Positions 1-9,922 of a stretch of 64,000 nt of DNA are shown piece by piece. The DNA is from Pseudomonas sp. NKUCC02_KPG (GTDB taxonomy: Bacteria > Pseudomonadota > Gammaproteobacteria > Pseudomonadales > Pseudomonadaceae): the NCBI RefSeq assembly GCF_019345465.1, contig NZ_JAHKRC010000006.1:186001-250000 (forward strand). The letters run 5' to 3'. Every line of letters starts with the position of its first letter. Position 1 is the stretch's first letter. Position numbers and translations under genes: made by a program. The notes under the pieces are model-generated. The model did not search any database. It saw only the letters and a program-made list of their open reading frames with translations, and had not been told where the DNA came from.

Positions 1-1
1 C

Positions 2-541
2 AATCAGCTGAATGAAGCGATTTCCATCGCAAAGACACTGGGCATCAAACATCCGACCACGCCCGCGGCAATGGCTGATGCAGCACAGGGGGCGTCTTCC
101 AGGCTGGTACGTACTGAAATCACGTCCCAGGGTATTCCGCAGTACTTCATGGGCTCCGATGCCCTGGAGGCAGAGCGTGCCGTGTTACTCAAGCGAACAA
201 CGGACGATTTTACGGACTTGCGCGTTTCGCAGGTTCGTAAAGATATGCAACTGCTTGAGGTTAATCGCGAGGTCGAGTTGCTCGGTAAACGCTCAAATGA
301 AGATGTGTTTCTCAAGGATATCGAACCTTTACGGGCCGAAGTCTACCGCCTTGAGAATCTGCACACTGACATGAGCAACCTGGGTCTGGTGAGTGTTGAT
401 CGCAAGGCCCAGGCTCCGCTTGATCCGATCAAGCCCAAAAAGGCACTGATAGTGGTACTGGGAGTGATGATGGGCCTGATGCTTGGCCTTATGATTGCGA
501 CCATTCGCTGCCTCATGAATCGCCGTCGGCAAATGATCTAG
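2..541 (+). CDS. Wzz/GumC-type chain-length determinant protein, C-terminal part
   Basis: The reading frame is open from the first bases, so the start lies outside the window and only the last ~179 residues are seen. The end has the pattern of polysaccharide co-polymerases: a long charged helical stretch, then a proline-rich linker (PLDPIKPKK) leading into a glycine/methionine-rich transmembrane helix and a short basic tail. Such inner-membrane proteins set the length of O-antigen or exopolysaccharide chains. The gene is convergent with modC, and the stop codons overlap by 4 bases (538-541). The fold class is clear. The specific polysaccharide cannot be told from this piece. Confidence 0.75.
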   Translation, partial: NQLNEAISIAKTLGIKHPTTPAAMADAAQGASSRLVRTEITSQGIPQYFMGSDALEAERAVLLKRTTDDFTDLRVSQVRKDMQLLEVNREVELLGKRSNEDVFLKDIEPLRAEVYRLENLHTDMSNLGLVSVDRKAQAPLDPIKPKKALIVVLGVMMGLMLGLMIATIRCLMNRRRQMI

Positions 542-1623
542 GCCAGTACCGCTACCGATTTGATCTGTGCCCAAAGCGACTGCCCGACACACAGCCCGAG
601 CTGGTCCCGTGAGTAACGGGTTATCCGTGCCAGCAAGGCTGTACCGCCGGCATCAAGGCGTACCAGGACATGGGCCTGATTGTCAGCTGGGGTTTCGCCC
701 ACGACAGTCACACGCAGGCTATTGAGGATGCTGCTGTGCTCGCCAGGGCTCAGGCTCAGGCTGATGTCCCGTGCCTGGACCTTGACGCGTAACGTCTGGC
801 CGATGGCCATTGAGGCATGGGCGACTCTCAACTGCTCGGTGCTGCCGGGCAATTGCAGGGTCAGCAGTTGATAGGGGTGGTTGTAATCACGGACCTTGCC
901 TTCAATCACTACTCCGGCGTCATCCCCCCGTGCGAGGGGCAGATCCAGCCTGGCCAGGGTTTCGCCAATCGGGCCGCTGGCAAGTACCTTGCCCTCACTG
1001 AGCAGCACAATGTGGTCCGCCAGGCGCGCAACTTCATCCTGGGAGTGGCTGACGTACAGTACCGGGATATCCAGTTCGGCGTGCAAACGCTCCAGATAGG
1101 GCATGATTTCACCCTTGCGCTGGCTGTCCAGCGCGGCCAGGGGCTCGTCCATCAGCAGCAGCCTTGGACTTGTCAGCAGCGCCCGGGCGATGCCCACCCG
1201 TTGACGTTCACCTCCTGACAGATTGTTCGGTGCGCGCTCCAGCAGGTGGCTGATTCCCAGCAACTGTGTGGCGTGAGCCATATCAACCCGTTGTTCCTTG
1301 AGCGCAATGCGGCGCAGCCCGAACTCCAGGTTGGCCCGCACAGAGAGATGGGGAAACAGGCTTGCTTCTTGAAAGATATATCCCAGCGCCCGCTTGTGCA
1401 CCGGGGCAAAGAAACCTGTCTGGCTGTCTTGCCAGACTTCATCGTTGATCTGCACATAGGCGTTGCTGGCACGCTCAAGCCCGGCAATACAGCGCAGGCA
1501 GGTGGTTTTGCCCGAGCCGGAATGACCATAGAGCGCGGTCACACCCTTGCCTGGCAGTTGCAGGTCCAGGTCCAGGGCAAAACCGGGATAACTGTGCTGC
1601 AGCCGAAGGTTGATCGAGGACAT
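538..1623 (-). CDS. modC: Molybdate ABC transporter ATP-binding protein ModC
   Basis: This is the ATPase that powers molybdate import. At 361 residues it has the full ModC length. Walker A is GHSGSGKT (33-40), the ABC signature LSGGERQR is at 135-142, and Walker B LLLMDEP (155-161) is followed by a D-loop (AALDS). The C-terminal third (about 225-355) is a MOP/TOBE-type molybdate-binding extension, which separates ModC from generic ABC ATPases. It follows modB by 2 bp on the minus strand and is the last gene of modABC. Expression should be shut off by ModE when molybdate is plentiful, through the operator upstream of modA. Confidence 0.95.
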   Translation of the reverse strand: MSSINLRLQHSYPGFALDLDLQLPGKGVTALYGHSGSGKTTCLRCIAGLERASNAYVQINDEVWQDSQTGFFAPVHKRALGYIFQEASLFPHLSVRANLEFGLRRIALKEQRVDMAHATQLLGISHLLERAPNNLSGGERQRVGIARALLTSPRLLLMDEPLAALDSQRKGEIMPYLERLHAELDIPVLYVSHSQDEVARLADHIVLLSEGKVLASGPIGETLARLDLPLARGDDAGVVIEGKVRDYNHPYQLLTLQLPGSTEQLRVAHASMAIGQTLRVKVQARDISLSLSPGEHSSILNSLRVTVVGETPADNQAHVLVRLDAGGTALLARITRYSRDQLGLCVGQSLWAQIKSVAVLA

Positions 1624-1625
1624 TT

Positions 1626-2306
1626 TCAGCTCCAGCCGGTTTGAGATTTGCGGCTTGAATACAGCGCCAGTAGCACCAGGAAAGAAAACACCACCATTGC
1701 GCCCGCCAGCCAGTGTGCCTGTGCGTATTCCAGCGCCTCGACGTGGTCGTAGATCTGCACCGAGACCACCCGGGTTTTTTCCGGGATGTTGCCGCCAATC
1801 ATCAGCACCACACCAAACTCACCGACGGTATGGGCAAAGCCCAAAATCGCGGCGGTGATAAAACCGGGCCTGGCCAGGGGCAAGATAACGGTGAAAAAGG
1901 TATCCCACCGATTTGCCCGCAGGGTGGCAGCCACTTCAAGCGGCCTTGGGCCAATGGCCGTGAATGCGTTCTGCAAAGGCTGTACGACAAAAGGCATGGA
2001 GTAAATCACCGAGCCAATCACCAGTCCGGCAAAACTGAAGGTCAGGGTGCCGAGCCCCAGGAATTGGGTGAATTGCCCGATGTAGCCGTGGGGCCCCATC
2101 GTCAGCAGCAGGTAAAAGCCAATGACGGTGGGCGGCAACACCAGAGGCAGTGCCACGATCGCCCCGATGGGGCCACGCAACCGTGACCGGGTATGCGCCA
2201 GCCACAGTGCGATGGGAGTGCCGACAATCAGCAAGATAACAGTGGTCAATGACGCCAGTTGCAGGGTCAGCCAGATCGCAGCAAAGTCAGCACTCGTGAG
2301 CGGCAT
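1626..2306 (-). CDS. modB: Molybdate ABC transporter permease ModB
   Basis: Inner-membrane permease of the molybdate transporter, 226 residues, which is the usual ModB length. It has about five hydrophobic helices. The EAA cytoplasmic loop that docks ModC is visible around residues 120-150 ([20 protein letters not shown]). The start codon directly abuts the modA stop codon (2306/2307), so translation of the two genes is probably coupled. Confidence 0.95.
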   Translation of the reverse strand: MPLTSADFAAIWLTLQLASLTTVILLIVGTPIALWLAHTRSRLRGPIGAIVALPLVLPPTVIGFYLLLTMGPHGYIGQFTQFLGLGTLTFSFAGLVIGSVIYSMPFVVQPLQNAFTAIGPRPLEVAATLRANRWDTFFTVILPLARPGFITAAILGFAHTVGEFGVVLMIGGNIPEKTRVVSVQIYDHVEALEYAQAHWLAGAMVVFSFLVLLALYSSRKSQTGWS

Positions 2307-3086
<780 letters not shown>

Positions 3087-3143
3087 TTAGAGACGGGGGG
3101 CAGCCCATGGTTATCAAATTGTTTTGGGCGCTGGAAAGATATC

Positions 3144-3167
3144 CGCTATATAAAAATATATACAGCG
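3144..3167 (-). promoter_or_regulatory. ModE-type operator upstream of modABC
   Basis: An AT-rich inverted repeat, CGCTATATA (3144-3152), N6, TATACAGCG (3159-3167), matches the known ModE box (CGNTATAT...ATATANCG). It lies between alkB and modA, upstream of modA, where ModE-molybdate would repress the transporter. No modE gene is in the window. Confidence 0.8.
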
Positions 3168-3217
3168 CTTTATAAGGTCCTGCGGCAAGGGGAGGACTGC
3201 GGGGTCTGAAAAGCGGC

Positions 3218-3868
3218 TTAGCCAGCCTGGCGCAGGGTGATATTGATCCGCTGTTCACCCAATAACGAATGGTGTCCGGGTTTGATGGGCATCACGCCGT
3301 GAAAGCGCAATCGATCGACACCTCCCCACACCATGATGTCGCCGTGGAACAGAGAAATACGCTGGCTCGGGTCGCTTCGCTCAAACCCGCCGAACTGAAA
3401 AATTGCTGGCAGCCCCAAGGAAATCGACACGATGGGCGCACTGAACGAGCGCTCGTTCTTGTCCTGATGCAGCGACATCCTGGCGCCCGGGGCATAGGCG
3501 TTGATAAGGCAGGCATCGGGTACGAAGTCCTCGAAACCTGCAGTGTTGGCTGCAGCCTCGGCCAGTGCCAGGAAGACACCCGGCATGTCCGGCCAAGGAC
3601 AGGCGTTCAGGGGGTCGACAGGGCTGTAGCGGTAACCATCGCGATCAGTCGTCCATCCCAAATCACCGCAACTGCTCAAACGGGCGGACATGGTAAAACC
3701 GCCAGGTGTCTGCATCTGGCGCAAGGGTGATTGGAGCAAGACTGAATCGATGGCCGTCAGCAGCTCTTTGATTGCGGGCAGGGCAAACCCGCGAAGCACA
3801 AACGCCTGGTCGCTGATGCGCTCGACACGGGCGGGCTGTTGCAGGTCCTGCTCGGCAAACAAGTCCAT
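3218..3868 (-). CDS. alkB: Alkylated DNA repair dioxygenase AlkB
   Basis: Fe(II)/2-oxoglutarate dioxygenase that removes methyl groups from 1-methyladenine and 3-methylcytosine in DNA. The 216-residue length equals E. coli AlkB. The iron ligands are visible as H134-x-D136 (in LHQDKNE) and H190, and the 2-oxoglutarate arginines as R207 and R213 (RINITLR). Each is three residues later than in E. coli AlkB. The nucleotide-recognition region (GGFTMSARLSSCG, GYRYSP) is also present. It is on the same strand as modABC but has its own gap. No ada gene is adjacent, so the regulation seen in E. coli cannot be assumed. Confidence 0.93.
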   Translation of the reverse strand: MDLFAEQDLQQPARVERISDQAFVLRGFALPAIKELLTAIDSVLLQSPLRQMQTPGGFTMSARLSSCGDLGWTTDRDGYRYSPVDPLNACPWPDMPGVFLALAEAAANTAGFEDFVPDACLINAYAPGARMSLHQDKNERSFSAPIVSISLGLPAIFQFGGFERSDPSQRISLFHGDIMVWGGVDRLRFHGVMPIKPGHHSLLGEQRINITLRQAG

Positions 3869-3873
3869 GGACT

Positions 3874-4041
3874 TTAGAGCGCCTTGCTTGCCTTGATATC
3901 GGTGATGACATCGTCGGCATCGCTGTGGATCTTCTCAAGTGCTTCGCGGGCTTCAGTTTCCGAGCCAGTCTGAAGCTGGGCAAACTCGAAGCGGCGTTCG
4001 CCATTGAGTTTGTACTTGATGACGTACTTGGTGGTTTGCAC
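3874..4041 (-). CDS. Small conserved-type protein, 55 residues
   Basis: A short reading frame begins at a GTG codon preceded by a purine-rich Shine-Dalgarno sequence (AGGCAGGA) and ends 5 bp before the alkB start. The product starts VQTTKYVIKYKLNGER and ends DDVITDIKASKAL. It is charged and probably an alpha/beta cytosolic protein without a signal peptide. Its position between alkB and the DUF1883 gene, and its good ribosome-binding site, suggest a real gene. I do not recognise a function. Confidence 0.6.
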   Translation of the reverse strand: MQTTKYVIKYKLNGERRFEFAQLQTGSETEAREALEKIHSDADDVITDIKASKAL

Positions 4042-4059
4042 GGTAATTCCTGCCTTGGT

Positions 4060-4362
4060 TTAGCGAAGTTTGGAGCTGGAGCGACGCACGATTTTAATGG
4101 TCGGCTGGAAGCTCGGCTTGCGGGTTACGCTGATTGCCCGGCTGGTGACGGTGTCAATGGTGATGTTCCAGAAACCGGTGCTCGGTGCAGTGATTCTGGC
4201 CGGAAAATCTTTGAACGCGCCGCCGTGGTAGGAGTGGCGCCCACCGTTCTTGAAGCTGCGAAAGTGCGCATCGCTCATCAGGCGGATGTTGCAAGGTTGG
4301 GAGCACTCGATGACTACAATGTCATCCTCGTTGAGGTGCTCACGCTGGTGAATAAATTTCAT
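4060..4362 (-). CDS. DUF1883 domain-containing protein
   Basis: 100 residues. The pattern is that of DUF1883 proteins: MKFIHQREHLNEDDIV, the cysteine-containing strand ECSQPCNIRLM, a GGRHSYHGGAFKDFPARI core, and the TGFWNITIDT strand. The family is mostly beta sandwich, and in several bacteria it is fused to TIR or other domains. Its biochemical role is unknown. Here it stands alone, just upstream of the 55-residue gene on the same strand. Confidence 0.85.
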   Translation of the reverse strand: MKFIHQREHLNEDDIVVIECSQPCNIRLMSDAHFRSFKNGGRHSYHGGAFKDFPARITAPSTGFWNITIDTVTSRAISVTRKPSFQPTIKIVRRSSSKLR

Positions 4363-4570
4363 TTGGGCTCCAGAATGGGAATCTGCTTAAAAATCAGCAC
4401 GATAGCATGTGCTTTAGTCCAGTCAGGGGGCTAAAGCCGAGTATTATGCCGTGATGCAGGTGAGTTTGACGTAAAACGTGGATAATCCGCCACTATTGAG
4501 TATTTATTCACTATGCCCAGGGAGAAATCCTGAATTTCTGCTGTCGTAGGGTCTTTAACGGAGAATGTAT

Positions 4571-4924
4571 ATGAAGTGGGGCGTACTAGCGGTGGTGCTG
4601 GCTTTGGGTGGTTGTGCATCCGTCACGGATATTGAGCAGACTCTTCCCACCATGAGTGTGATTTCTGGCAAGAAGCCTGATGCTTACGCTCAATGCCTGG
4701 TGCAGCAACTGTCCAACACGCGCAGGGCACCACAGATAGAACCGCACAAGGAAGGATTTCGAATCATCGTCCCGCAAAAGCTGACGTCTAATCCTACTGC
4801 GGTCATTGATATCGAAGAACGCTCCGGTGGTAGCAGCATCAAGGTCTACGAAAGCATGTCGAATGTGCCGGTTCGACCGGGCGACATCCGCAAGGCCGCT
4901 ACACACTGTATTTCAGGCGAGTGA
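4571..4924 (+). CDS. Small lipoprotein
   Basis: 117 residues. I chose the ATG at 4571 over the one at 4565 because GGAG at 4560-4563 is correctly spaced only for the later start. A hydrophobic signal sequence ends in a lipobox (LGGC, cysteine at about residue 15), so the mature protein should be membrane-anchored. The rest is a small globular domain with two more cysteines (C41 region and near the C terminus) that could form a disulfide. A strong rho-independent terminator follows. Function unknown. Confidence 0.8.
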   Translation: MKWGVLAVVLALGGCASVTDIEQTLPTMSVISGKKPDAYAQCLVQQLSNTRRAPQIEPHKEGFRIIVPQKLTSNPTAVIDIEERSGGSSIKVYESMSNVPVRPGDIRKAATHCISGE

Positions 4925-4958
4925 GCGGGCGTTTCAGTCAGCGCTCCACAGCCCCCCG

Positions 4959-4996
4959 AACCTGACAACTGCCTTGCGCGGTGTCAGGTTTTTTTT
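4959..4996 (+). terminator. Rho-independent terminator
   Basis: A perfect 9-bp stem (AACCTGACA 4959-4967 with TGTCAGGTT 4982-4990) is followed by a run of eight T, 35 bp after the lipoprotein stop codon. Confidence 0.9.
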
Positions 4997-5108
4997 CGCC
5001 TCGCGTTCGGATCAGGCTCAATTCAATGTTGTGAGGGGCAGGGAAGTCTCCTAGGCTCTACGTGCTTATATTTTGTAGGCCTAAGCTTATAACAATAATG
5101 GAGTGGCC

Positions 5109-5762
5109 ATGATTCCACTTAAACCAACGCTTCTTGGCAGCCTGATGTTGCTCGTCTTCACCCACGCTCAGGCGGCGCAGCCGCCCCCAAACATCTACCT
5201 GCAAGGTGGAGCCCAGCCGGGCGCTACCGCCTGCGTGGCATGCCACGGGGCAGATGGCATGGGGCTTGCGCCAGCCGGTTTTCCGCGACTAGCCGGTATT
5301 TCTGCCGACTACCTGAGCAAGCAGTTGCACGATTTTCAAAGCGGCAAACGGGTCAGTCCCGTGATGCAACCGCTGGCCAAGGCGCTGACCGACCAGGAAA
5401 TAACCGCTGTCACCACTGCCATCGCGGCCATGCCAGCACCTGAAGTGCCTGCCATCAATCGCAGCAGCATGCCCACGTCCCTGGGCGAAAAACTGGCCCT
5501 GCGCGGCGCCTGGGATCGGCAGATCCCTGAGTGTGTCAGTTGTCATGGGCCTGGCGGGGTGGGGGTGGGGAGTGCTTTCCCGCCATTGGCCAATCAACCA
5601 GCGATGTACCTGACGGCGCAGTTGAATGCGTGGCGAGAGGGCACCCGGCACAATGATCCCAATGACTTGATGGGCCATATCGCCAAGGCCATGACCGAGG
5701 ATGAAATCAAGGCGGTGTCCGAGTATTTCGCCAATGTGGGTCACAAGGAGGTTTCCCCATGA
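5109..5762 (+). CDS. Dihaem cytochrome c4-type protein, probable TsdB partner of TsdA
   Basis: A periplasmic cytochrome c with two haem-binding motifs, CVACH (C42-H46) and CVSCH (C142-H146), each at the start of a c4-like lobe. It has an N-terminal signal peptide (cleavage after HAQA). The ATG at 5109 is preferred over the GTG at 5103 because GGAG (5100-5103) is well placed for it. The stop codon overlaps the start of the next gene (ATGA). In TsdBA units this cytochrome takes electrons from thiosulfate dehydrogenase and passes them to the respiratory chain. The role is inferred from the linked gene; as a lone protein it would only be called cytochrome c4-like. Confidence 0.75.
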   Translation: MIPLKPTLLGSLMLLVFTHAQAAQPPPNIYLQGGAQPGATACVACHGADGMGLAPAGFPRLAGISADYLSKQLHDFQSGKRVSPVMQPLAKALTDQEITAVTTAIAAMPAPEVPAINRSSMPTSLGEKLALRGAWDRQIPECVSCHGPGGVGVGSAFPPLANQPAMYLTAQLNAWREGTRHNDPNDLMGHIAKAMTEDEIKAVSEYFANVGHKEVSP

Positions 5763-6685
5763 AAATGCTGACGCCAGTGTGTGCCATTTCGATCTTCCTG
5801 AGCTCCGGGGCTTATGCCGCGACCATTGCGATGGAAGACCAGTCCCAGATTCAGACACCCGCCACAGCCGATCAGGCTACGGTCTATTTTCAACCGCCAC
5901 TGCAAAGTGAATTGCCGGACAACGCCTACGGCAAAATGGTCCTGGACGGCTACGCCCTGTTTGTCGACACCAAACGCCAGGCACCGCAATTTGTGGGCAA
6001 CGGGCTTAACTGCACCAATTGCCACCTGGACCAGGGCCGCATGGCCAATTCGGCACCACTCTGGGGCGCTTACCCCATGTACCCGGCGTACCGAAAGAAG
6101 AACGACAAGGTCAACACCTTTGCCGAGCGTTTGCAGGGGTGTTTTCAATTCAGCATGAACGGTGGCACGCCTCCAGCGGCCGACAGTAGAGAGATCACTG
6201 CGCTGTCGACCTATTCCTACTGGCTTTCGACCAAGGCTCCTACGGGAGTTGAGTTGCCTGGCCGCGGATACCCGGACGTACCCGAGCCTGAAGGGGGTTA
6301 CAACCTGACGCGCGGTGCGGCGGTGTACAAGGATCAATGTGCCATTTGCCACGGTGACAGCGGACAAGGGCAGAAATCGGGAGGGGACTACGTAATGCCG
6401 CCGCTGTGGGGCAAAGATTCATACAACTGGGGGGCGGGCATGCACCGGATCAATACCGCTGCCTCGTTCATCAAACACAATATGCCGCTGGGCAAGGCCA
6501 ACAGCTTGAGTGACCAACAAGCCTGGGATGTGGCGGCGTATGTAAACACCCACGAACGGCCGCAGGATCCGCGGTTGGTTGAAGGATCAGTGGAAAAAAC
6601 CCGGGTCAAGTTTCACGCCAATGACGGCGTCAATGCTTATGGCCAAACCATTAATGGGGTGTTGATCGGTCAAGGCGTCAAGTAA
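5759..6685 (+). CDS. tsdA: Probable thiosulfate dehydrogenase TsdA (dihaem cytochrome c)
   Basis: 308 residues with a signal peptide (cleavage near GAYA). The haem motifs are CTNCH (C85-H89) and CAICH (C194-H198). The first is followed by the HLDQG and YPAYR segments and then FAERLQGCFQFSMNG. C128 lies 43 residues after the first haem cysteine, the position I recall for the unusual axial cysteine ligand of Allochromatium TsdA. TsdA couples two thiosulfates to tetrathionate in the periplasm. It overlaps the upstream cytochrome by 4 bp and has a strong AAGGAGG ribosome-binding site. The alternative is a SoxA-like or undefined dihaem cytochrome. The cysteine position and gene pairing favour TsdA. 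Confidence 0.72.
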   Translation: MKMLTPVCAISIFLSSGAYAATIAMEDQSQIQTPATADQATVYFQPPLQSELPDNAYGKMVLDGYALFVDTKRQAPQFVGNGLNCTNCHLDQGRMANSAPLWGAYPMYPAYRKKNDKVNTFAERLQGCFQFSMNGGTPPAADSREITALSTYSYWLSTKAPTGVELPGRGYPDVPEPEGGYNLTRGAAVYKDQCAICHGDSGQGQKSGGDYVMPPLWGKDSYNWGAGMHRINTAASFIKHNMPLGKANSLSDQQAWDVAAYVNTHERPQDPRLVEGSVEKTRVKFHANDGVNAYGQTINGVLIGQGVK

Positions 6686-6693
6686 TCCCTGAA

Positions 6694-6722
6694 TGCCGCT
6701 AAAGCCACGGGCTTTAGCGGCA
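6694..6722. terminator. Bidirectional hairpin between convergent genes
   Basis: A perfect 13-bp stem (6694-6706 with 6710-6722) and a 3-nt loop lie between tsdA and the convergent lipoprotein gene. There is no real T run on either side, so termination is inferred from position and strength of the stem. Confidence 0.55.
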
Positions 6723-6744
6723 TCAGCCGAGCCTCGTCGGCAAG

Positions 6745-7026
6745 CTATTTGCAAGCCACCACGATATTTCGGCTGTTGAAATTACCGACGTCGACGCCCA
6801 GTGTCTTGTCGCGCTCTTTGACTGCAGGCGAGCCATCAGTGCCAATGATGGTATAGCCGGTGCCGGCACAAGAGGCTTCCGCTTTCTCGTAGCACTTGGC
6901 CCACGACATGGCTTCGCCAGAGCAGTCTATGCTCAACCCTTGCTTGCCGTCGGCCAGGTAGGTATTGGACGCTGTGGCACAACCGCCCAATGTAACCAGT
7001 ACGAGTAATGTCAGAATGTTTTTCAT
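6745..7026 (-). CDS. Small lipoprotein
   Basis: 93 residues. The signal peptide ends in a lipobox (TLGGC, cysteine 16). The mature part carries four further cysteines (CSGEAMSWAKCYEKAEASC and a C-terminal CK), which suggests a disulfide-stabilised domain. The tail contains the GNFNSRNIVVACK pattern seen in small pseudomonad lipoproteins of unknown role. It lies just downstream of the 62-residue gene on the same strand. Confidence 0.8.
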   Translation of the reverse strand: MKNILTLLVLVTLGGCATASNTYLADGKQGLSIDCSGEAMSWAKCYEKAEASCAGTGYTIIGTDGSPAVKERDKTLGVDVGNFNSRNIVVACK

Positions 7027-7053
7027 CGAGGTAGTGTTATCACGTCAGTAGGA

Positions 7054-7242
7054 TTAGTTTGATTTGTTGCGTCGGCGAGCAGGTGGGGCAGGCTGGTCCT
7101 GGAAAACCGAGGCAACTTCAGAGGCAACCTGTTGCGAGTCAAATGGACCTGCAACGTTTTCACCGGATGCATTAAACACGCACCACTCGCCCTTTTCGTT
7201 GGGCTTGATTTCATAACCATTGACGCTGATTGTTGCGGACAT
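7054..7242 (-). CDS. Small hypothetical protein, 62 residues
   Basis: A short protein beginning MSATISVNGYEIKPNEKGEW and ending in a basic tail (PARRRNKSN). The central part (WCVFNASGENVAGPFDSQQVASEVASVF) looks like a small beta-beta-alpha domain. It has no signal peptide. It is 27 bp upstream of the lipoprotein gene and may be cotranscribed with it. I do not recognise a function. Confidence 0.6.
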   Translation of the reverse strand: MSATISVNGYEIKPNEKGEWCVFNASGENVAGPFDSQQVASEVASVFQDQPAPPARRRNKSN

Positions 7243-7468
7243 CGAAGAACTGCCTGATTGCCTGGATTAATGGCCTGATGATAGCGCAAGCGCAACACGG
7301 GTGTTGCTAAACACGACCGACCAACACTCAAAATCAAAGGCAAAGGAACTAACGCTCAAAATATTTATCTAGGTTGGCATCAGTTTGCTATCGAGAGGCA
7401 TTGTAACGTCGATGCCGCCTGATTAGACTGCGCCAAAATTGGAACGTACAGCCCTTTAAAGGACTCAT

Positions 7469-8308
7469 ATGATCAAGAAATGCTTGTTCCCAGCAGCCGG
7501 TTACGGCACTCGCTTTTTGCCAGCGACAAAGGCCATGCCTAAAGAAATGCTGCCGGTGGTGAACAAGCCACTGATCCAGTACGGGGTTGAAGAAGCACTG
7601 GACGCTGGCTTGACTGAAATTTCCATCGTAACGGGCCGTGGCAAGCGCGCTCTGGAAGACCACTTTGACATCAGCTACGAGCTGGAAAACCAGATCAAGG
7701 GCACTGACAAAGAAAAGTACCTGGTGGGTATCCGTCGTCTGCTGAGCGAGTGTTCGTTCTCTTACACTCGTCAAACCGAAATGAAAGGCCTGGGTCATGC
7801 GATTCTGACCGGTCGCCCACTGATCGGCGACGAACCCTTTGCCGTAGTACTGGCGGACGACTTGTGCGTCAACCTGGAAGGCGACGGCGTCCTGACGCAG
7901 ATGGTCAAGCTGTACAACCAGTACCGCTGCACCATCATCGCCATCCAGGAAGTTGATCCTGCAGAGACCAACAAGTACGGCGTGATCGCTGGCGACCTGA
8001 TTGGTGATGACCTGTACCGCGTGCGCAACATGGTTGAAAAACCGGCACCTGAAGATGCACCGTCGAACCTGGCGATCATTGGTCGTTACATCCTGACCCC
8101 GGACATCTTCGATCTGATCAAACAGACCGAGCCAGGCAAAGGCGGTGAAATCCAGATCACCGACGCCCTGATGAAACAGGCGCAAAACGGTTGCGTGATC
8201 GCATACAAATTCAAAGGCCAACGCTTTGACTGCGGCGGCGCTGAAGGCTACATCGAAGCAACCAACTTCTGCTTCGAAAACTTCTACAAAACCGGCAAGG
8301 CTTACTAA
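7469..8308 (+). CDS. galU: UTP-glucose-1-phosphate uridylyltransferase GalU
   Basis: Makes UDP-glucose from UTP and glucose-1-phosphate in the cytosol. It has the full 279-residue length. The nucleotidyltransferase signature AAGYGTRFLPATKAMPKEMLP (about 9-29) holds the catalytic GxGTRxLPxTK motif, and VLADDL, VEKP and RFDCGGAEGY are the other family marks. UDP-glucose is the substrate of the cellulose synthase encoded 8 kb away and also feeds LPS and exopolysaccharides. A strong terminator follows 30 bp after the stop codon. Confidence 0.97.
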   Translation: MIKKCLFPAAGYGTRFLPATKAMPKEMLPVVNKPLIQYGVEEALDAGLTEISIVTGRGKRALEDHFDISYELENQIKGTDKEKYLVGIRRLLSECSFSYTRQTEMKGLGHAILTGRPLIGDEPFAVVLADDLCVNLEGDGVLTQMVKLYNQYRCTIIAIQEVDPAETNKYGVIAGDLIGDDLYRVRNMVEKPAPEDAPSNLAIIGRYILTPDIFDLIKQTEPGKGGEIQITDALMKQAQNGCVIAYKFKGQRFDCGGAEGYIEATNFCFENFYKTGKAY

Positions 8309-8338
8309 TTAGCGCCGAGTTGTAGAGAGCTTCAAGAG

Positions 8339-8362
8339 AAAGCCACCCTCGGGTGGCTTTTT
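8339..8362 (+). terminator. Rho-independent terminator of galU
   Basis: The stem AAAGCCACCC (8339-8348) pairs with GGGTGGCTTT (8351-8360) and runs into a T-rich tract (TTTTTCGTTTTTTT). Confidence 0.92.
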
Positions 8363-8443
8363 CGTTTTTTTGCCTTCGGCAAGCTGCGGCGCTGGTCAAT
8401 CGCGCCGAAGTGATTATGCTGATGGCCTGCCTGGGAGATAGAA

Positions 8444-9802
8444 ATGGCCTACGAATTTGATCTGTTTGTGATTGGTGCGGGTTCTGGCGGTGTACGCGCG
8501 GCCCGTTTTGCTGCAGGTTTCGGCGCGAAAGTAGCCGTAGCCGAAAGCCGCTATTTGGGCGGGACATGCGTCAACGTGGGGTGCGTACCTAAAAAGCTGC
8601 TGGTTTACGGTGCGCATTTTGCTGAAGATTTTGAACAGGCTTCAGGTTTTGGCTGGAGCCTGGGAGAGGCGAACTTTGATTGGGCGACCCTGATTGCCAA
8701 CAAGGACCGAGAAATCCATCGCCTGAACGGCATTTACCGCAACTTGCTGGTGAACAGCGGCGTCACCTTGATGGAAGGTCACGCCAAACTGACCGGGCCG
8801 AACGAAGTTGAAGTCAATGGTCAGCGCCACACCGCCAAACATATTCTGATCGCCACCGGTGGCTGGCCGCAGATCCCCGAGATCCCGGGCCATGAGCACG
8901 CGATCAGCTCCAACGAAGCGTTCTTTCTCAAAGAGTTGCCCAAGCGTGTACTGGTCGTGGGCGGGGGGTATATCGCCGTTGAGTTCGCGGGGATTTTCCA
9001 CGGCCTGGGGGCCAAAACCTCCTTGCTGTATCGCGGTGAAATGTTCCTGCGCGGTTTTGACGGTGCGGTGCGCAAGCATTTGCACGAAGAGCTGACCAAG
9101 CGCGGGATGGATGTTCAGTTCAACGCCGATATCGAGCGTATCGACAAGCAGCCTGACGGCAGCCTCAAGGCCACGCTCAAAGACGGTCGTGAGCTGGTCG
9201 CCGATTGTGTGTTCTACGCCACGGGCCGTCGTCCGATGCTCGATAATCTGGGCCTGGAGAACACCGGGGTCAAACTCGACAAGCGCGGCTTCGTTGAAGT
9301 GGACGATCTGTACCAGAGTGGCGAACCGTCGATTCTGGCTATCGGTGATGTGATCGGTCGCGTGCAGCTGACCCCGGTGGCACTCGCTGAAGGCATGGCC
9401 GTGGCACGCCGCCTGTTCAAACCTGAGCAATATCGCCCGGTGGATTACCAAATGATCCCGACAGCGGTGTTCAGCCTGCCCAACATCGGCACAGTGGGCT
9501 TGAGCGAAGAGCAGGCGGTTGAAGCCGGGCACAAGGTGCAGATTTTCGAGAGCAGCTTCCGGCCCATGAAACTGACCCTGACCGAATGCCAGGAACGTAC
9601 GCTGATGAAGCTGGTGGTCGATGCCGACACCGACAAGGTGCTGGGTTGCCACATGGTTGGCCCGGAAGCGGGAGAGATCGTGCAGGGACTGGCGATTGCC
9701 TTGAAGGCGGGGGCGACCAAACAGCACTTTGACGAAACCATCGGGGTACACCCGACGGCCGCCGAAGAGTTTGTGACCATGCGTACACCGGTTAAACGCT
9801 AA
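8444..9802 (+). CDS. gorA: Glutathione-disulfide reductase
   Basis: NADPH-dependent flavoenzyme that reduces oxidised glutathione in the cytosol, 452 residues. The FAD-binding GAGSGG is at 11-16. The redox pair is C42/C47 in [13 protein letters not shown]. The second nucleotide-binding motif GGGYIAVEF is in the middle, and the C-terminal HPTAAEE supplies the active-site His/Glu pair. These features, and the lack of trypanothione- or mercury-specific residues, support Gor over other pyridine disulfide reductases. It is transcribed alone and ends at a long palindrome shared with the convergent bcs operon. Confidence 0.95.
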   Translation: MAYEFDLFVIGAGSGGVRAARFAAGFGAKVAVAESRYLGGTCVNVGCVPKKLLVYGAHFAEDFEQASGFGWSLGEANFDWATLIANKDREIHRLNGIYRNLLVNSGVTLMEGHAKLTGPNEVEVNGQRHTAKHILIATGGWPQIPEIPGHEHAISSNEAFFLKELPKRVLVVGGGYIAVEFAGIFHGLGAKTSLLYRGEMFLRGFDGAVRKHLHEELTKRGMDVQFNADIERIDKQPDGSLKATLKDGRELVADCVFYATGRRPMLDNLGLENTGVKLDKRGFVEVDDLYQSGEPSILAIGDVIGRVQLTPVALAEGMAVARRLFKPEQYRPVDYQMIPTAVFSLPNIGTVGLSEEQAVEAGHKVQIFESSFRPMKLTLTECQERTLMKLVVDADTDKVLGCHMVGPEAGEIVQGLAIALKAGATKQHFDETIGVHPTAAEEFVTMRTPVKR

Positions 9803-9820
9803 ATCCCCTGGCAAGCGCGG

Positions 9821-9899
9821 GTAGTCGCTGCCGAGGCACGAGAGCTGCGAGCCTTTATCGATTCAAAGCTCGCAGCTCTCGTGCCTCGGCAGCGACTAC
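9821..9899. repeat. Perfect 32-bp palindrome between gorA and bcsC
   Basis: Positions 9821-9852 are exactly complementary to 9868-9899, with a 15-nt loop. It fills the space between two convergent genes and can stop transcription from both sides, although it lacks a T run. Its length and perfection suggest a pseudomonad intergenic repeat element rather than a simple terminator. Confidence 0.85.
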
Positions 9900-9922
9900 G
9901 GGTTTAGCGTTACGCGATGTTG

